64,000 nucleotides of DNA from positions 1 to 64,000 of the forward strand of contig NZ_JBJGED010000027.1 in the NCBI RefSeq assembly GCF_045062745.1, read 5' to 3'. The notes beneath the pieces are model-generated. The model did not search any database and had not been told where the DNA came from. It saw only the letters and a program-made list of their open reading frames with translations. A program made the position numbers and the translations under genes. Positions 7,393-15,403 of this stretch are shown here, in pieces; the stretch's first letter is position 1, and the number at the start of each line of letters is the position of its first letter. This stretch comes from Paenibacillus_AA sp045062745. Lineage in GTDB: Bacteria > Bacillota > Bacilli > Paenibacillales > NBRC-103111.

Positions 7393-10290
7393 TTAATCTG
7401 CGGTCTCCGTTTGCTTTATGAGTTTTCGAATATTTAATTCTCTCATTCCATGTGCTGCGAGTAGTTTAAGGTACAACGGATGATTCTGTATCCTTCTGAA
7501 GTTCCGTTCACTGCTTTCACCCGCCCACCCGAGTTTTTGACGAATGTCTTTTTTGCTGATCTCCTGTCCAACTTCCAATTGGCTGAACACCTCAGCAAGT
7601 GGCTCATACCAGTCCGGTAGGTCAAATAGCATTTCTAGCCCCGCCCAAGAATTCAATATACTCCCATTAAAATACTCAAGAAGTAAGTTCACGATCACCT
7701 TGTCTTTGGTTGGTAAATAAATTTTTACTGGCTCTCGGAACTCAGGGTTTCTGATAGCAATTCGGCAGATGTCCTGTATTAAAGAGACAAGCTGGTCATT
7801 CAGTCGGAGTCTTTCCAGTTCAAGGTCTTGAAAACGTCTTACCCCTTTAATTGTAGTGGTCTCCCGTTGTTCTGGAAGCTGTCCATTGATCTCGGCATGC
7901 TTCGCGATGTAGTACGGATCACCCTTATGGAGAGTTCCCGCGGCCACCAAGGCCGTGCACATCATGTACTCATTAGACCCCTTCACGTTACCGAAATGAT
8001 TTAATAAGACCGCCCCCGTTGAGATCTCGACCTCCAAATGAACCATCAATCGTTCCTCGAACTCTTTGTGGCACAATACAAGAGTTTTATCGTTGGTGGC
8101 GATCTGCTTAATCTGATCTGCCAGAGTAGCGATAAACGCGCTCTGATTACGAAGTACATATTTACTGAACGGGACTTCGGCAACGTGGAAAGAAACATTA
8201 TCGTACATCCTCATACCCTCTGGAATTTGAAGAAAGTCAGTTTGAAGCATAGTGTTATACTCCATGTCCAGAGCAGATGTCCCGTCCAGAATCAATGTGT
8301 TATAATCCGTAAAGTCAAATTGATTCATCTGCGCTACATGGATTTGGCCTTTTTTGCTCGGGTGTTTCTGCCAAATGCCACCCTGTCGAATCAACAATTC
8401 GACCTGCTCCAGAAGCCCCACCCTATTCCCATGGTAACGTTTATACCATAGAGACTTAAAACAGAATGCAAATTCTGGATCGATAGCCCCAACTATTTCT
8501 TGAACAGCAGTCTGGCAAAACATGTCTTTGACTTGGCCAAGAATCTGTTTTGTTTTCGTAAAGTCAGGGATCTCTTCAGCCATAATTTCGACCTGCTTTT
8601 CAAGTACGATTATGTCGGCTAAACTCAGTGCAAAGACAGTGACTGTGCATGGTTTCTCGTCTACAATCAGGAAACGTCTGCGGTGCAACTTTTCATTGGC
8701 ATCCTGCCAGTCGTTGTACTTGTTTAAACTTTGTTTTTCCATCACCAATCGGCTATGTGTGATGATTACTATAGGGTGGCGGCGTTGTTCACTGTACTTG
8801 TTGTAGGTAGGACAATCAAACCTATACCCACAGCCCCTGCATATACCGTACGTATACTCAGTTAGCTCTTGCTGACAATGCTCGGACGTAAAGGCGCTCT
8901 CCATGACATAAGCCGCCTGCCGCTCTTCGGAGTATGGAGCATCTATATCCAACATGACTTCATAAGAACCAAGTTGTTTAGCCAGTTGTTTGGCGCTCTC
9001 AATACGTTCTACAACAATGACCGCTCCGGCATTCGCTAGATCATGCTGTAGGTTGTACTGGTTGAAAGCGACATTCCATGTGCTTTTCCCGCCGCCGGGG
9101 GGTACAGGGACACATAATGTATTGGTCGGTCTTAGAATGTGGTAAGTCATGTTGGCGAACACCTTTGCCAGTGCTGGTGAAATCTCAATACCTCGGTCTT
9201 TGTACAGTCCCATTACCCTCTCTAAAACACTTTGAACAGCGTCTGAATGATCCCCATATGAATACATTAAGGGAACTACCATCTGAATAGACATGCTGGT
9301 CAGGTCAATGTCTAAGTATTTCTGTTCCCGTATGGATTCCAGCTCAAGAAGGGATTGTTGGATGTCGTCCCACAGTTCACTCTCAGCCACCCATTTTAAA
9401 TGTTTGCCGTTCTCAATGTCACAATTTCCAGCTGCCCCCGCTGAACAGTGGATGACCAAGTCGCTTTTAAACATGTATGCTGAAGGAGATGAGTCATCGT
9501 GAATGGGACATTGGAAGGCAAATCGATCATCATAATCCTTCCACTCCAAGCCATCCATATCCAACTGATCTGTAAATGCTTTCAGCACTGCCCCAAGATG
9601 TTCGGGATGCTCCTCAAGAGAAAATTTCGCCTTCTGGAAGTGGTGTACTTTCTGACTAGGCGGAAAGGCGTTGATGAGCTGCTGTTGACTATAGATGTGG
9701 TCGGGGGTAAACGATACCACTTCCTCTGTGGCAACTTGCGGCCAGTCCTTGTAGTTCTTTACGAAAGGCAGACGGAGTGCATTTGACGGGTTTATAACGG
9801 CTGGATCACCATTAAAATATTCTATGAGCTGTTGTTGAACGTTCTTGAAGTGGGCAATCGACTTCTGGATGGCTTCAGGTGATGATGTATCCCAAAAAGC
9901 TTCCGTAACACGGTACAATAACTTGTGCCCCGCCCGCCCTCGGTAAACTATGGTCGGTTGGAGGGGGGCGTCTTTAATAAGTTTCCACTGTTCCTCCTTA
10001 CTCCTTTTATCAATATCTACAAAATGCCACTGAATGCCTTTCACCCATTTATCCTTGCGCTGTCCATTGGGATAAAAGAACACAGCTGCTCGCTTCTGTT
10101 CCATGACTGAAAGCAATGTATCGACTTCAGACTCGATACAAAACATATTCAAGCAGCCTTCCTCCCGCCACTTGTATTTGATACTCTTTGGGTCTTCTAT
10201 GAAGAACAAAGGCATATACTCCATACCTTCACCCAAGTAAGCAATTGCATTCCTAAGGCTTTCCATTTCAGTTAGCATTAATGTTGTCAT
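7393..10290 (-). CDS. Primase (AEP-like), zinc motif, DinG/XPD-like helicase fusion
   Basis: The 965-residue protein reads as three modules. Residues about 65-200 resemble an archaeo-eukaryotic-type primase: FVDID (92-94, metal site), GRAGHKLLYRV (His122) and FNGDPAVINPSNALRLP (Asp162 and the RepA/PrimPol-style RLP signature). Residues 261-290 hold C-x2-H-x17-C-x7-C, a zinc-finger pattern often attached to primases. The rest is an SF2-type helicase: PPGGGKST (397-404), VDEK (543-546) and, between them, Cys472, 484, 487 and 493 followed by VIITHSRLV, as in the iron-sulfur domain of DinG/XPD. It probably initiates element replication by priming and unwinding. AAGGAGGGGCGGG immediately upstream gives a strong start. 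Confidence 0.7.
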   Translation of the reverse strand: MTTLMLTEMESLRNAIAYLGEGMEYMPLFFIEDPKSIKYKWREEGCLNMFCIESEVDTLLSVMEQKRAAVFFYPNGQRKDKWVKGIQWHFVDIDKRSKEEQWKLIKDAPLQPTIVYRGRAGHKLLYRVTEAFWDTSSPEAIQKSIAHFKNVQQQLIEYFNGDPAVINPSNALRLPFVKNYKDWPQVATEEVVSFTPDHIYSQQQLINAFPPSQKVHHFQKAKFSLEEHPEHLGAVLKAFTDQLDMDGLEWKDYDDRFAFQCPIHDDSSPSAYMFKSDLVIHCSAGAAGNCDIENGKHLKWVAESELWDDIQQSLLELESIREQKYLDIDLTSMSIQMVVPLMYSYGDHSDAVQSVLERVMGLYKDRGIEISPALAKVFANMTYHILRPTNTLCVPVPPGGGKSTWNVAFNQYNLQHDLANAGAVIVVERIESAKQLAKQLGSYEVMLDIDAPYSEERQAAYVMESAFTSEHCQQELTEYTYGICRGCGYRFDCPTYNKYSEQRRHPIVIITHSRLVMEKQSLNKYNDWQDANEKLHRRRFLIVDEKPCTVTVFALSLADIIVLEKQVEIMAEEIPDFTKTKQILGQVKDMFCQTAVQEIVGAIDPEFAFCFKSLWYKRYHGNRVGLLEQVELLIRQGGIWQKHPSKKGQIHVAQMNQFDFTDYNTLILDGTSALDMEYNTMLQTDFLQIPEGMRMYDNVSFHVAEVPFSKYVLRNQSAFIATLADQIKQIATNDKTLVLCHKEFEERLMVHLEVEISTGAVLLNHFGNVKGSNEYMMCTALVAAGTLHKGDPYYIAKHAEINGQLPEQRETTTIKGVRRFQDLELERLRLNDQLVSLIQDICRIAIRNPEFREPVKIYLPTKDKVIVNLLLEYFNGSILNSWAGLEMLFDLPDWYEPLAEVFSQLEVGQEISKKDIRQKLGWAGESSERNFRRIQNHPLYLKLLAAHGMRELNIRKLIKQTETAD

Positions 10291-10336
10291 TCCCGCCCCT
10301 CCTTGATTTCAGATTGGCGGCGGGGGCGCGAAAACC

Positions 10337-10374
10337 GGACATTCGCCTCATAGTATATTTATAAGAGAATGTCC
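10337..10374 (-). promoter_or_regulatory. Inverted-repeat operator/promoter ahead of the primase-helicase gene
   Basis: GGACATTC (10337-10344) and GAATGTCC (10367-10374) are perfect 8-bp inverted arms enclosing an AT-rich 22-base core that reads TTATAAATATACTAT on the minus strand, a plausible -10 region. It is about 45 bases upstream of the primase-helicase start in a GC-rich leader. A repressor dimer site or autoregulatory operator is inferred. The -35 element is unclear: TTGCCA upstream is not ideally spaced. Confidence 0.45.
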
Positions 10375-11096
10375 TCTTTTGGGATGGCAAATCCGTAATC
10401 CGCCCCCCCCGCCAAAAAGCACTAGCTACATAGCGGCGGGTGGCAAACATCTGAAATAAAGTCCCCTGTAATGTCCGCATCAGTGTTGCTTCGCTTGAAT
10501 GGAAGCATAAGTAGCATAGTTTCCCCGCACTTATTCTTACTTCTTGCATAAAAACTACCTTCCTTCGTATGTTTAATTTCTTGTGCGTACCCTTATACGA
10601 TTACTCGGCGCCCTTAATTAATGGGACTGTAAAAGGAAATTAGCACCAAGAATTTCGGGAAATTTTTCCGGTGTAGTTCGTCGGTCCCCGTGACCTGGCA
10701 TGCAGACTTGCTTTTTCTAGGCACTGGGCGGGTTCGAATTTGAGGGAAATATCACGAAAAACAAGTGATAAGCGGTAGACTGCATAATCTTAATCTCAAC
10801 CGACTACTCAGGTCGTGTTTTACTGTTCACGCGCGGGTGAATGCGCCCAAGAAAGGAGGGTGGCGGGGAGATTAGCAGGTGAGTATAGGGCAGTAATTTA
10901 GGGGTGTATCACTGAGGAATGATGTTAGTCTGAACTAGTTAGAGACTGGAGTAGTTTAATCCATACCACCTAGCCTCCCCAAAGAGAGATTTTGTCTACG
11001 TGAGTAATTCGCAACCGTAACTGCTGGTTAATTCCAAGAACGGCGGGGCGTATAAGAGTATGTGTAAGATAAGAATAATCAGGGAGTGTGGCAAAC
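10375..11096. other. 720-base non-coding stretch between divergent replication and integrase genes
   Basis: The stretch mixes GC-rich runs (eight C near 10400, GGAGGGTGGCGGGG near 10855) with AT-rich blocks and small dyads such as CGGGAAATTTTTCCGG near 10660. No convincing gene is seen; a 93-codon minus-strand frame (10268-10549) is discussed among the rejected items. Its location next to a replication gene makes a replication origin or integrase control region plausible, but I could not identify clear iterons or DnaA boxes. Confidence 0.4.
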
Positions 11097-12236
11097 ATGA
11101 GTAAAGCAGTGGGTGTTGGTAAGACGGGGAACAAATGGTATTACGTCATTACTGTGGGATACGATGAATCAGGGAAGCAAAAGCAGAAGAAACAGAGGGG
11201 TTTTAATACAAAGAAGGAGGCAATGGAAGCCCGGACTAAGGCACTCAATGAAGTGATGAGTGGAACATACATTGAACCAACCAAAACGCTGTACGGAGAT
11301 TTCCTTAAGGATTGGCTAGAGAGTAAGAAGGTAAGTGTAAAAAGGCAGACACTCGACAATTATAAAATTATTATTCGCACCCACGTTGCTCCAACACTTG
11401 GACATATTCCATTAAGTAAACTGACTGCGTTAGACTTACAGCAGTTTATTAATAAGCTTCAAGAGGAAGGTCATTCAGGAGCGTATATGCGGAAAATATA
11501 CTCCGTTGTTAGCGAGTCACTAAGAAAGGCGGAACGGTGGAACTTGATCTCGAGAAACCCCGCAGAACGTGTTGATCCGCCGCGCATAAATAAGAAAGAT
11601 ATTACCGTGTGGAATACGGAGGAGATTGCTATGTTCCTCAACTCCACGAGAGAAGAAGAGCTCCAAATTGCTTTCGTTCTTGCCATAACGACAGGGATGC
11701 GTCAGGGAGAAATATTGGGACTTCGCTGGTCGGATATTGACCTCGACAATAAGGTGCTTTATATTCGGCAGACGCTGAGCCATGACGGAAAGGAATTGAT
11801 GTCTGGTGGAAAAACGAAATCCAGCGTCCGATCTGTGATGCTGCCAGAAAAATCGCTGACCGCTTTGCGAAAGCATCGGGGTACAATCAGAGAAAAGAAG
11901 GTAGCGCAGGGTAGAAACTTTCAAGAAAACGATCTGGTGATCTGCACGAAATTCGGAACACCAGTAACTCCACGGAACCTGATGCGGACGTTTTACAGAG
12001 TGATGAAAGAGGCAAAGGTACCGAAGATCAGATTCCACGACCTCCGTCATACTCATGCTACACTGCTTCTAATGCAAAACGTCAATCCGAAGATCGTTGC
12101 GGATCGGCTCGGTCACGCCAATGTTCGACTTACACTTGATACGTATAGTCATCTCTTGCCGAGTATGCAAAGAGAAGCCGTGCAGGAGATCGAGAAAGTG
12201 TTCGCAGATATGAAGCAATACGCCATTGCTATATGA
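11097..12236 (+). CDS. int: Tyrosine recombinase (site-specific integrase), 379 aa
   Basis: The protein has an N-terminal arm-binding domain (WYYVITVGYDESGKQKQKK), a SAM-like core-binding domain (YGDFLKDWLESKKVSVKRQT) and a C-terminal catalytic domain. Catalytic residues visible are Arg in GMRQGEILGLRW, Lys in GGKTKSS, HDLRHTHA, LGHANVRLTLDTYSHL with His, and the Tyr nucleophile. Length and layout match integrases of Bacillota phages and ICEs. ATG 11097 is preferred because AGGGAG lies ten bases upstream; the GTG nine bases earlier is too close to it. The gene ends about 110 bases from the tRNA-Val 3' end, the inferred attachment site. No excisionase gene was recognised. Confidence 0.93.
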   Translation: MSKAVGVGKTGNKWYYVITVGYDESGKQKQKKQRGFNTKKEAMEARTKALNEVMSGTYIEPTKTLYGDFLKDWLESKKVSVKRQTLDNYKIIIRTHVAPTLGHIPLSKLTALDLQQFINKLQEEGHSGAYMRKIYSVVSESLRKAERWNLISRNPAERVDPPRINKKDITVWNTEEIAMFLNSTREEELQIAFVLAITTGMRQGEILGLRWSDIDLDNKVLYIRQTLSHDGKELMSGGKTKSSVRSVMLPEKSLTALRKHRGTIREKKVAQGRNFQENDLVICTKFGTPVTPRNLMRTFYRVMKEAKVPKIRFHDLRHTHATLLLMQNVNPKIVADRLGHANVRLTLDTYSHLLPSMQREAVQEIEKVFADMKQYAIAI

Positions 12237-12311
12237 CCAGAATATGACCACTTGGCCGTTTTGGGGTGAAAAATGCCTCGAAACGGTCTTTCCTTTTGCT
12301 GATAAAAAGCA

Positions 12312-12339
12312 AAGAACCCTTGATTCATCAAGGGTTCTT
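12312..12339 (-). terminator. Terminator of the tRNA-Val gene
   Basis: AAGAACCCTTGA and TCAAGGGTTCTT form a perfect 12-bp stem. On the minus strand a T-rich tail (TTTGCTTTTT) follows, directly behind the tRNA 3' end. Confidence 0.85.
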
Positions 12340-12344
12340 CCGTA

Positions 12345-12417
12345 TGACCTGTAGAGGGCTCGAACCTCTGACCCCTACCCTGTCAAGATAGTGCTCTCCC
12401 AGCTGAGCTAACAGGTC
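12345..12417 (-). tRNA. tRNA-Val (anticodon GAC)
   Basis: The minus strand folds as a complete cloverleaf: acceptor GACCTGT/ACAGGTC, D-stem GCTC/GAGC, anticodon stem CTATC/GGTAG with loop TTGACAG (anticodon GAC), T-arm AGAGG-TTCGAGC-CCTCT and discriminator A. The 3' CCA is not encoded. Its 3' end faces the integrase gene, which makes it the probable integration target. A consensus promoter lies upstream and a hairpin terminator downstream. Confidence 0.95.
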
Positions 12418-12447
12418 ATGATCCAATCTTTTTGGGGAACGAGATTT

Positions 12448-12476
12448 ATAATACCAAGGATCATGTCCAATGTCAA
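12448..12476 (-). promoter_or_regulatory. Sigma-A promoter of tRNA-Val
   Basis: On the minus strand TTGACA (12476-12471), a 17-base spacer and TATTAT (12453-12448) lie about 30 bases before the tRNA 5' end. Confidence 0.85.
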
Positions 12477-12685
12477 CAAGCAATGTCAAATTTTTTGGCG
12501 GGGCAACGGAGGGACCTATGTCCGCCAAAATCCAACTAGGACGTAAGACAGCCAAATCATAACTTTTTTTGCTTGTCATCGGGGACAAAGAAGGATTTGT
12601 AAAGCAGGCGTCGAAACCATACATGTTTACTAAATCATGCCACATTCATAGTAGTGACAACTTATAGAGGCTGAGGGGTAAGAAA

Positions 12686-13870
12686 ATGCAAAAAGGACTT
12701 TCGCACAACACGGTAATCGATCAAGAGCTTAGAGGAGTCAAGCTTTTTCTAGTCCTTTATTACTTATTGCAAGTGATTTTCGATTACAGCTACTATTATT
12801 TGTTTCCGAGTCTCGTAAACCGGAGCGGCAGCTTCAATGAAGGCGGGTTAGGCTACTATTTGTACGCGATTGAGCTCGCGCTGCTGCCATTCGCCATCTA
12901 TCTGATCCGGAACAACAATCCGGTACCCATCAAGTACATCTACTTATGCGCGTTCTTGTTGGCCACTTTGGTCAACGATCTTATGATTTACTGGGGAACC
13001 GATGAGAATTACGCCAGCGGCAATATCGGGGATGTCTTATTCTTGATTTTTACCCCGATTTTTCTGAACCGGCGATACTTTTTCCTCGTATTCAGCGGAT
13101 TTATTTTGAAATATGCGATATTGGGAATCGTCCTGCTTCAAGGGATCGTCATCGTCCCCATCTCCCTAACCGTTGTCATCTCCTGTATTACGTACATATT
13201 GCTGAACCGCTTCCTGGACTATGTGAAGGCGGTACGCGAGTCCTACAACACGCAGATGGAAGAGATCGTGAAGGGAATCGTTGCCACGCTGGAGCTGAAG
13301 GACCCCTATACGAGAGGACATAGCGAGAGAGTAGCCCATTTCTCCCTTCTGCTGGCTCACCGGATGGGACAATTCAGCGAAGAAGTATTGAAGACGTTCT
13401 ACTATGCCTGCCTGCTGCACGATGTCGGCAAGGTGAACATACCTGACTACATCTTAATGAAGCCAACAACATTAACGGAGGAAGAATACGAGACGATTAA
13501 GAGTCATCCGGTAGTAGGCGCCGATGCCATGAAAGGGATAGAAGGATTGAAGGAAAGTGTCGACGTCATCCTTCATCATCACGAGCATTGGGACGGAAAC
13601 GGCTATCCGGATCAGTTGATCGGAGAAGACATTCCGATTCTGGCCCGGATTACGGCGGTAGCGGATGCTTTCGATGCGATGACGTCGATGCGCTCTTATC
13701 GGGACGCGTTGCCGGTAGACGAAGCGTACAACCGGATTCTCGCCGGAAAAGGCACCCAATTCGATCCTCGGGTCGTAGAGGCGTTCCAGGAAATTTTCCC
13801 GCTCTGGGTGGACTATATCAAAACGCGGGATAGTCTGATGACGGACTCCATGAAAAAAGCAGCCATATAA
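12686..13870 (+). CDS. Membrane HD-GYP domain phosphodiesterase-like protein
   Basis: The 394-residue protein has about six hydrophobic segments in the first 180 residues, then a helical linker and an HD-GYP domain. Signature pieces are RGHSERVAHFS, HDVGKVNIPD, HHEHWDGNGYP and ADAFDAMTS. HD-GYP enzymes hydrolyse cyclic-di-GMP, so the membrane part probably senses a signal that sets local c-di-GMP turnover. The GYP triad is complete. The start has GAGGGG upstream. It is divergent from tRNA-Val and is the first core gene after the mobile element. Confidence 0.9.
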   Translation: MQKGLSHNTVIDQELRGVKLFLVLYYLLQVIFDYSYYYLFPSLVNRSGSFNEGGLGYYLYAIELALLPFAIYLIRNNNPVPIKYIYLCAFLLATLVNDLMIYWGTDENYASGNIGDVLFLIFTPIFLNRRYFFLVFSGFILKYAILGIVLLQGIVIVPISLTVVISCITYILLNRFLDYVKAVRESYNTQMEEIVKGIVATLELKDPYTRGHSERVAHFSLLLAHRMGQFSEEVLKTFYYACLLHDVGKVNIPDYILMKPTTLTEEEYETIKSHPVVGADAMKGIEGLKESVDVILHHHEHWDGNGYPDQLIGEDIPILARITAVADAFDAMTSMRSYRDALPVDEAYNRILAGKGTQFDPRVVEAFQEIFPLWVDYIKTRDSLMTDSMKKAAI

Positions 13871-13907
13871 AAGTTATCATCTAACGATTCGTAAAGGGGG
13901 TGAAACT

Positions 13908-13937
13908 ATGTGCTGGTGGTGCTGGTGGGCTCCGTAA
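13908..13937 (+). CDS. Nine-codon ORF encoding MCWWCWWAP
   Basis: ATG at 13908 is preceded by AAAGGGGGTGAAACT, an unusually strong ribosome binding site for so short a frame. The peptide MCWWCWWAP contains four Trp and two Cys in nine residues, then TAA. It lies 37 bases after the HD-GYP gene and just before a strong dyad shared with the convergent pterin dehydratase gene. A Trp-rich leader would suggest attenuation, but no trp gene follows, so a free-standing micropeptide or a downstream-of-HD-GYP translational element are alternatives. The strong ribosome binding site is the main evidence. Confidence 0.4.
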   Translation: MCWWCWWAP

Positions 13938-13953
13938 ATTGAGCTGAATGAAA

Positions 13954-13983
13954 AAGAGGTGTCGACCTTGGTCGGCACCTCTT
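13954..13983 (-). terminator. Terminator between HD-GYP and pterin dehydratase genes
   Basis: AAGAGGTG-T-CGACC, TT, GGTCG-G-CACCTCTT is a 13-bp stem with one mismatch. On the minus strand it is followed by a T tract, serving the pterin dehydratase gene; on the plus strand the T run is absent. Confidence 0.75.
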
Positions 13984-13991
13984 ATCTGTGA

Positions 13992-14297
13992 TTAGGCGGA
14001 TGTCCCGGCATACAGCTCATCGCAGCGCTTCATCAGCTCGAAGTCGAGCTCCGAGATCCCGCCCGCGCTCCAGGTGGAGACACTGACGGTCACAAGCTTA
14101 TAATCGATCGAGAGCATAGGGTGATGGTCCATCGCTTCCGCGGCGAGAGCGGCTTGCCGTACGAATTCGATCCCCTCCAGATACTGCGGGAACCGGTATT
14201 TGCGGGCCAGCCATTTCTCGTCCTTCCGCTGCCAGCCGGGGTACATCTTCAGCTTCTCCTCCACATCGGCATCGGCCATACGTTCCGTTCGGCTCAT
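13992..14297 (-). CDS. Pterin-4a-carbinolamine dehydratase family
   Basis: The 101-residue protein carries the family core: GWQRKDEKWLARKYRFP, then EAMDHHPMLSIDYKLVTVSVSTW and GGISELDFELMKRCD. The EAMDHHP histidines are the conserved catalytic ones. The enzyme dehydrates 4a-hydroxytetrahydrobiopterin during phenylalanine hydroxylation, but in bacteria without that hydroxylase its role is often unclear, and no hydroxylase gene is adjacent. GGGAGGCG precedes the ATG. Confidence 0.88.
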   Translation of the reverse strand: MSRTERMADADVEEKLKMYPGWQRKDEKWLARKYRFPQYLEGIEFVRQAALAAEAMDHHPMLSIDYKLVTVSVSTWSAGGISELDFELMKRCDELYAGTSA

Positions 14298-14395
14298 CCT
14301 AACGCCTCCCTTATCGAATTAAGCTCTAGAATTGGATAAACGGCGCCGCCCTATGCAGGACGACGCCGTTTGGTAAGGAGCTTCCCGCACATTCC

Positions 14396-14779
14396 TTATT
14401 GTACGATCAGCTTGGTTGTCATAGTAGCATGGCCGGCGCCGCAAGGTACGGTGCATACGATATTATATGTGCCGGCTTTGTCGAATGTAACTTCCTTGGA
14501 AGTTCCTTCGGTACCGCCTAACTTAATATCCAGCCCCTCAATCTCCATCCCGTGCTTGCCTTCCTTGTTCGACAGGACGACCTTGAGCGTCTCGCCTTTG
14601 GTCACTTTGTATTCGGTTTGATCAAACTGGAAGTTGGAGGCCACCAGCTTGAGTTGCTTTGCACCGCCTTCCGCCGCGGCTTCGTCCTCGGATTTCTCCG
14701 GTTGAGCCGATATCGTCAGGAAGATGAGGCCGAACAAGCAAGCTCCGAAAAACAAAATGGACATGAACCATTTATACAT
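14396..14779 (-). CDS. Membrane-anchored CuA-type cupredoxin (CoxII-like domain)
   Basis: A 127-residue protein with one N-terminal membrane segment (WFMSILFFGACLFGLIFLTI), an acidic/alanine linker and a cupredoxin domain. The copper site is GKHGMEI (His) and C-TVP-C-GAG-H-AT-M near the C-terminus, i.e. C-x3-C-x3-H-x2-M, the CuA pattern of cytochrome oxidase subunit II. It lacks the CoxII transmembrane hairpin and is not near oxidase genes. It is probably an extracytoplasmic electron carrier or copper protein. Confidence 0.82.
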   Translation of the reverse strand: MYKWFMSILFFGACLFGLIFLTISAQPEKSEDEAAAEGGAKQLKLVASNFQFDQTEYKVTKGETLKVVLSNKEGKHGMEIEGLDIKLGGTEGTSKEVTFDKAGTYNIVCTVPCGAGHATMTTKLIVQ

Positions 14780-15036
14780 TGGGATCCCCCTCGTCGAAAT
14801 ATCACTTCAAAATTATAAACTATTTCCTAGCAAGAATCTATTCGACACCGCTCCGTCTTTTTGACAAAACGTTGAACAAACTTCCGCTCTAGTAGACGCT
14901 TGTACCCCTACCCAGTATGTCCACGGATTGACCTAGGCAAACGTGGATTTTGCCACAGTTGGGTGTTTACCGTGATCCTAGTGGGTGCTTCCCCATAGAC
15001 TATCGTGTATCGTCAGAACAAAAGGGAGGTGGATTT

Positions 15037-15303
15037 ATGGAAAACAAACATTATCCTTCTGTAAGTCCTGCAATGACACAAGGGCCGTTTCCGACATCGG
15101 TCATGCCGGCTATGATGAATGCCCCCATGGCGCCTATGCAAGTTTCCCCCGCCGCTTTCGAGAACGCGCACGTTATGGGGATGGGCATGGGCAAAGGCAA
15201 AGTATCGCCAGCCGCGGTAGAACCTTACTGCGCCTTCAACCCGGCGGTCGTGCTCGTCTTGTTCATCTTGCTCGTCATCGTCCTGCGCGGCGTATTTTTC
15301 TAG
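15037..15303 (+). CDS. Small YjcZ-like membrane protein, 88 aa
   Basis: GGGAGGTGG precedes the ATG at 15037. The N-terminal two thirds are Met/Pro/Ala-rich and low in complexity (MPAMMNAPMAPM, GMGMGKGK). The C-terminus, YCAFNPAVVLVLFILLVIVL, resembles the single helix of YjcZ/YczA-type sporulation proteins of Bacilli. I infer a spore-associated membrane miniprotein, but the long N-terminal extension is unlike the short (about 30-50 aa) family members. A CATA-GAC-TA match to the sigma-K -10 lies near 14995-15003 without a good -35. Confidence 0.5.
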   Translation: MENKHYPSVSPAMTQGPFPTSVMPAMMNAPMAPMQVSPAAFENAHVMGMGMGKGKVSPAAVEPYCAFNPAVVLVLFILLVIVLRGVFF

Positions 15304-15403
15304 ACATCCTGAATAACACGCTTGCCAATCGGGGGACGGCGGAGCCGTTCCCCTTTTCGGCTAAGCGGGTCAAGAGGCAGGAGAGGAGAGAGGAGCAGGA
15401 GGA

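Larger units (their letters stand above)
1..12345. mobile_element. Integrated genetic element (right end) at tRNA-Val
   Basis: The stretch is visibly richer in A+T than the sequence to its right. It holds a tyrosine recombinase whose gene ends about 110 bases from the 3' end of a tRNA gene, a primase-helicase type replication protein, small accessory genes, a decayed IS cluster and an SOS-type promoter. Integrases of this family commonly use a tRNA 3' end as attachment site, so the right boundary is inferred to lie in or just beside the tRNA (about 12345-12365). I found no second copy of the tRNA 3' sequence inside the window, so the left end is probably outside. There are no capsid, terminase or conjugation genes in the visible part, so it could be a satellite, an integrated plasmid or the end of a larger ICE or prophage. 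Confidence 0.65.

Noticed and set aside
10268..10549. 93-codon minus-strand frame upstream of and overlapping the primase-helicase gene
   Set aside because: It has a GGAAGG site, but its sequence is irregular and basic, it overlaps the next gene and contains the proposed operator, so it is more likely non-coding leader.
10731..10740. GGGTTCGAAT, tRNA T-loop-like sequence in the mobile element
   Set aside because: No acceptor, D or anticodon arms fit around it, and it does not match the tRNA-Val 3' end, so it is neither a tRNA nor an attachment site.
1..12345. CRISPR array or phage structural genes
   Set aside because: No regular direct repeats with spacers and no capsid, tail, terminase or lysis genes were recognised.
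14949..15036. Sigma-K-like promoter for the YjcZ-like gene
   Set aside because: A CATA-GAC-TA -10 match is present but the matching -35 is missing at the proper spacing; too weak to list as a feature.
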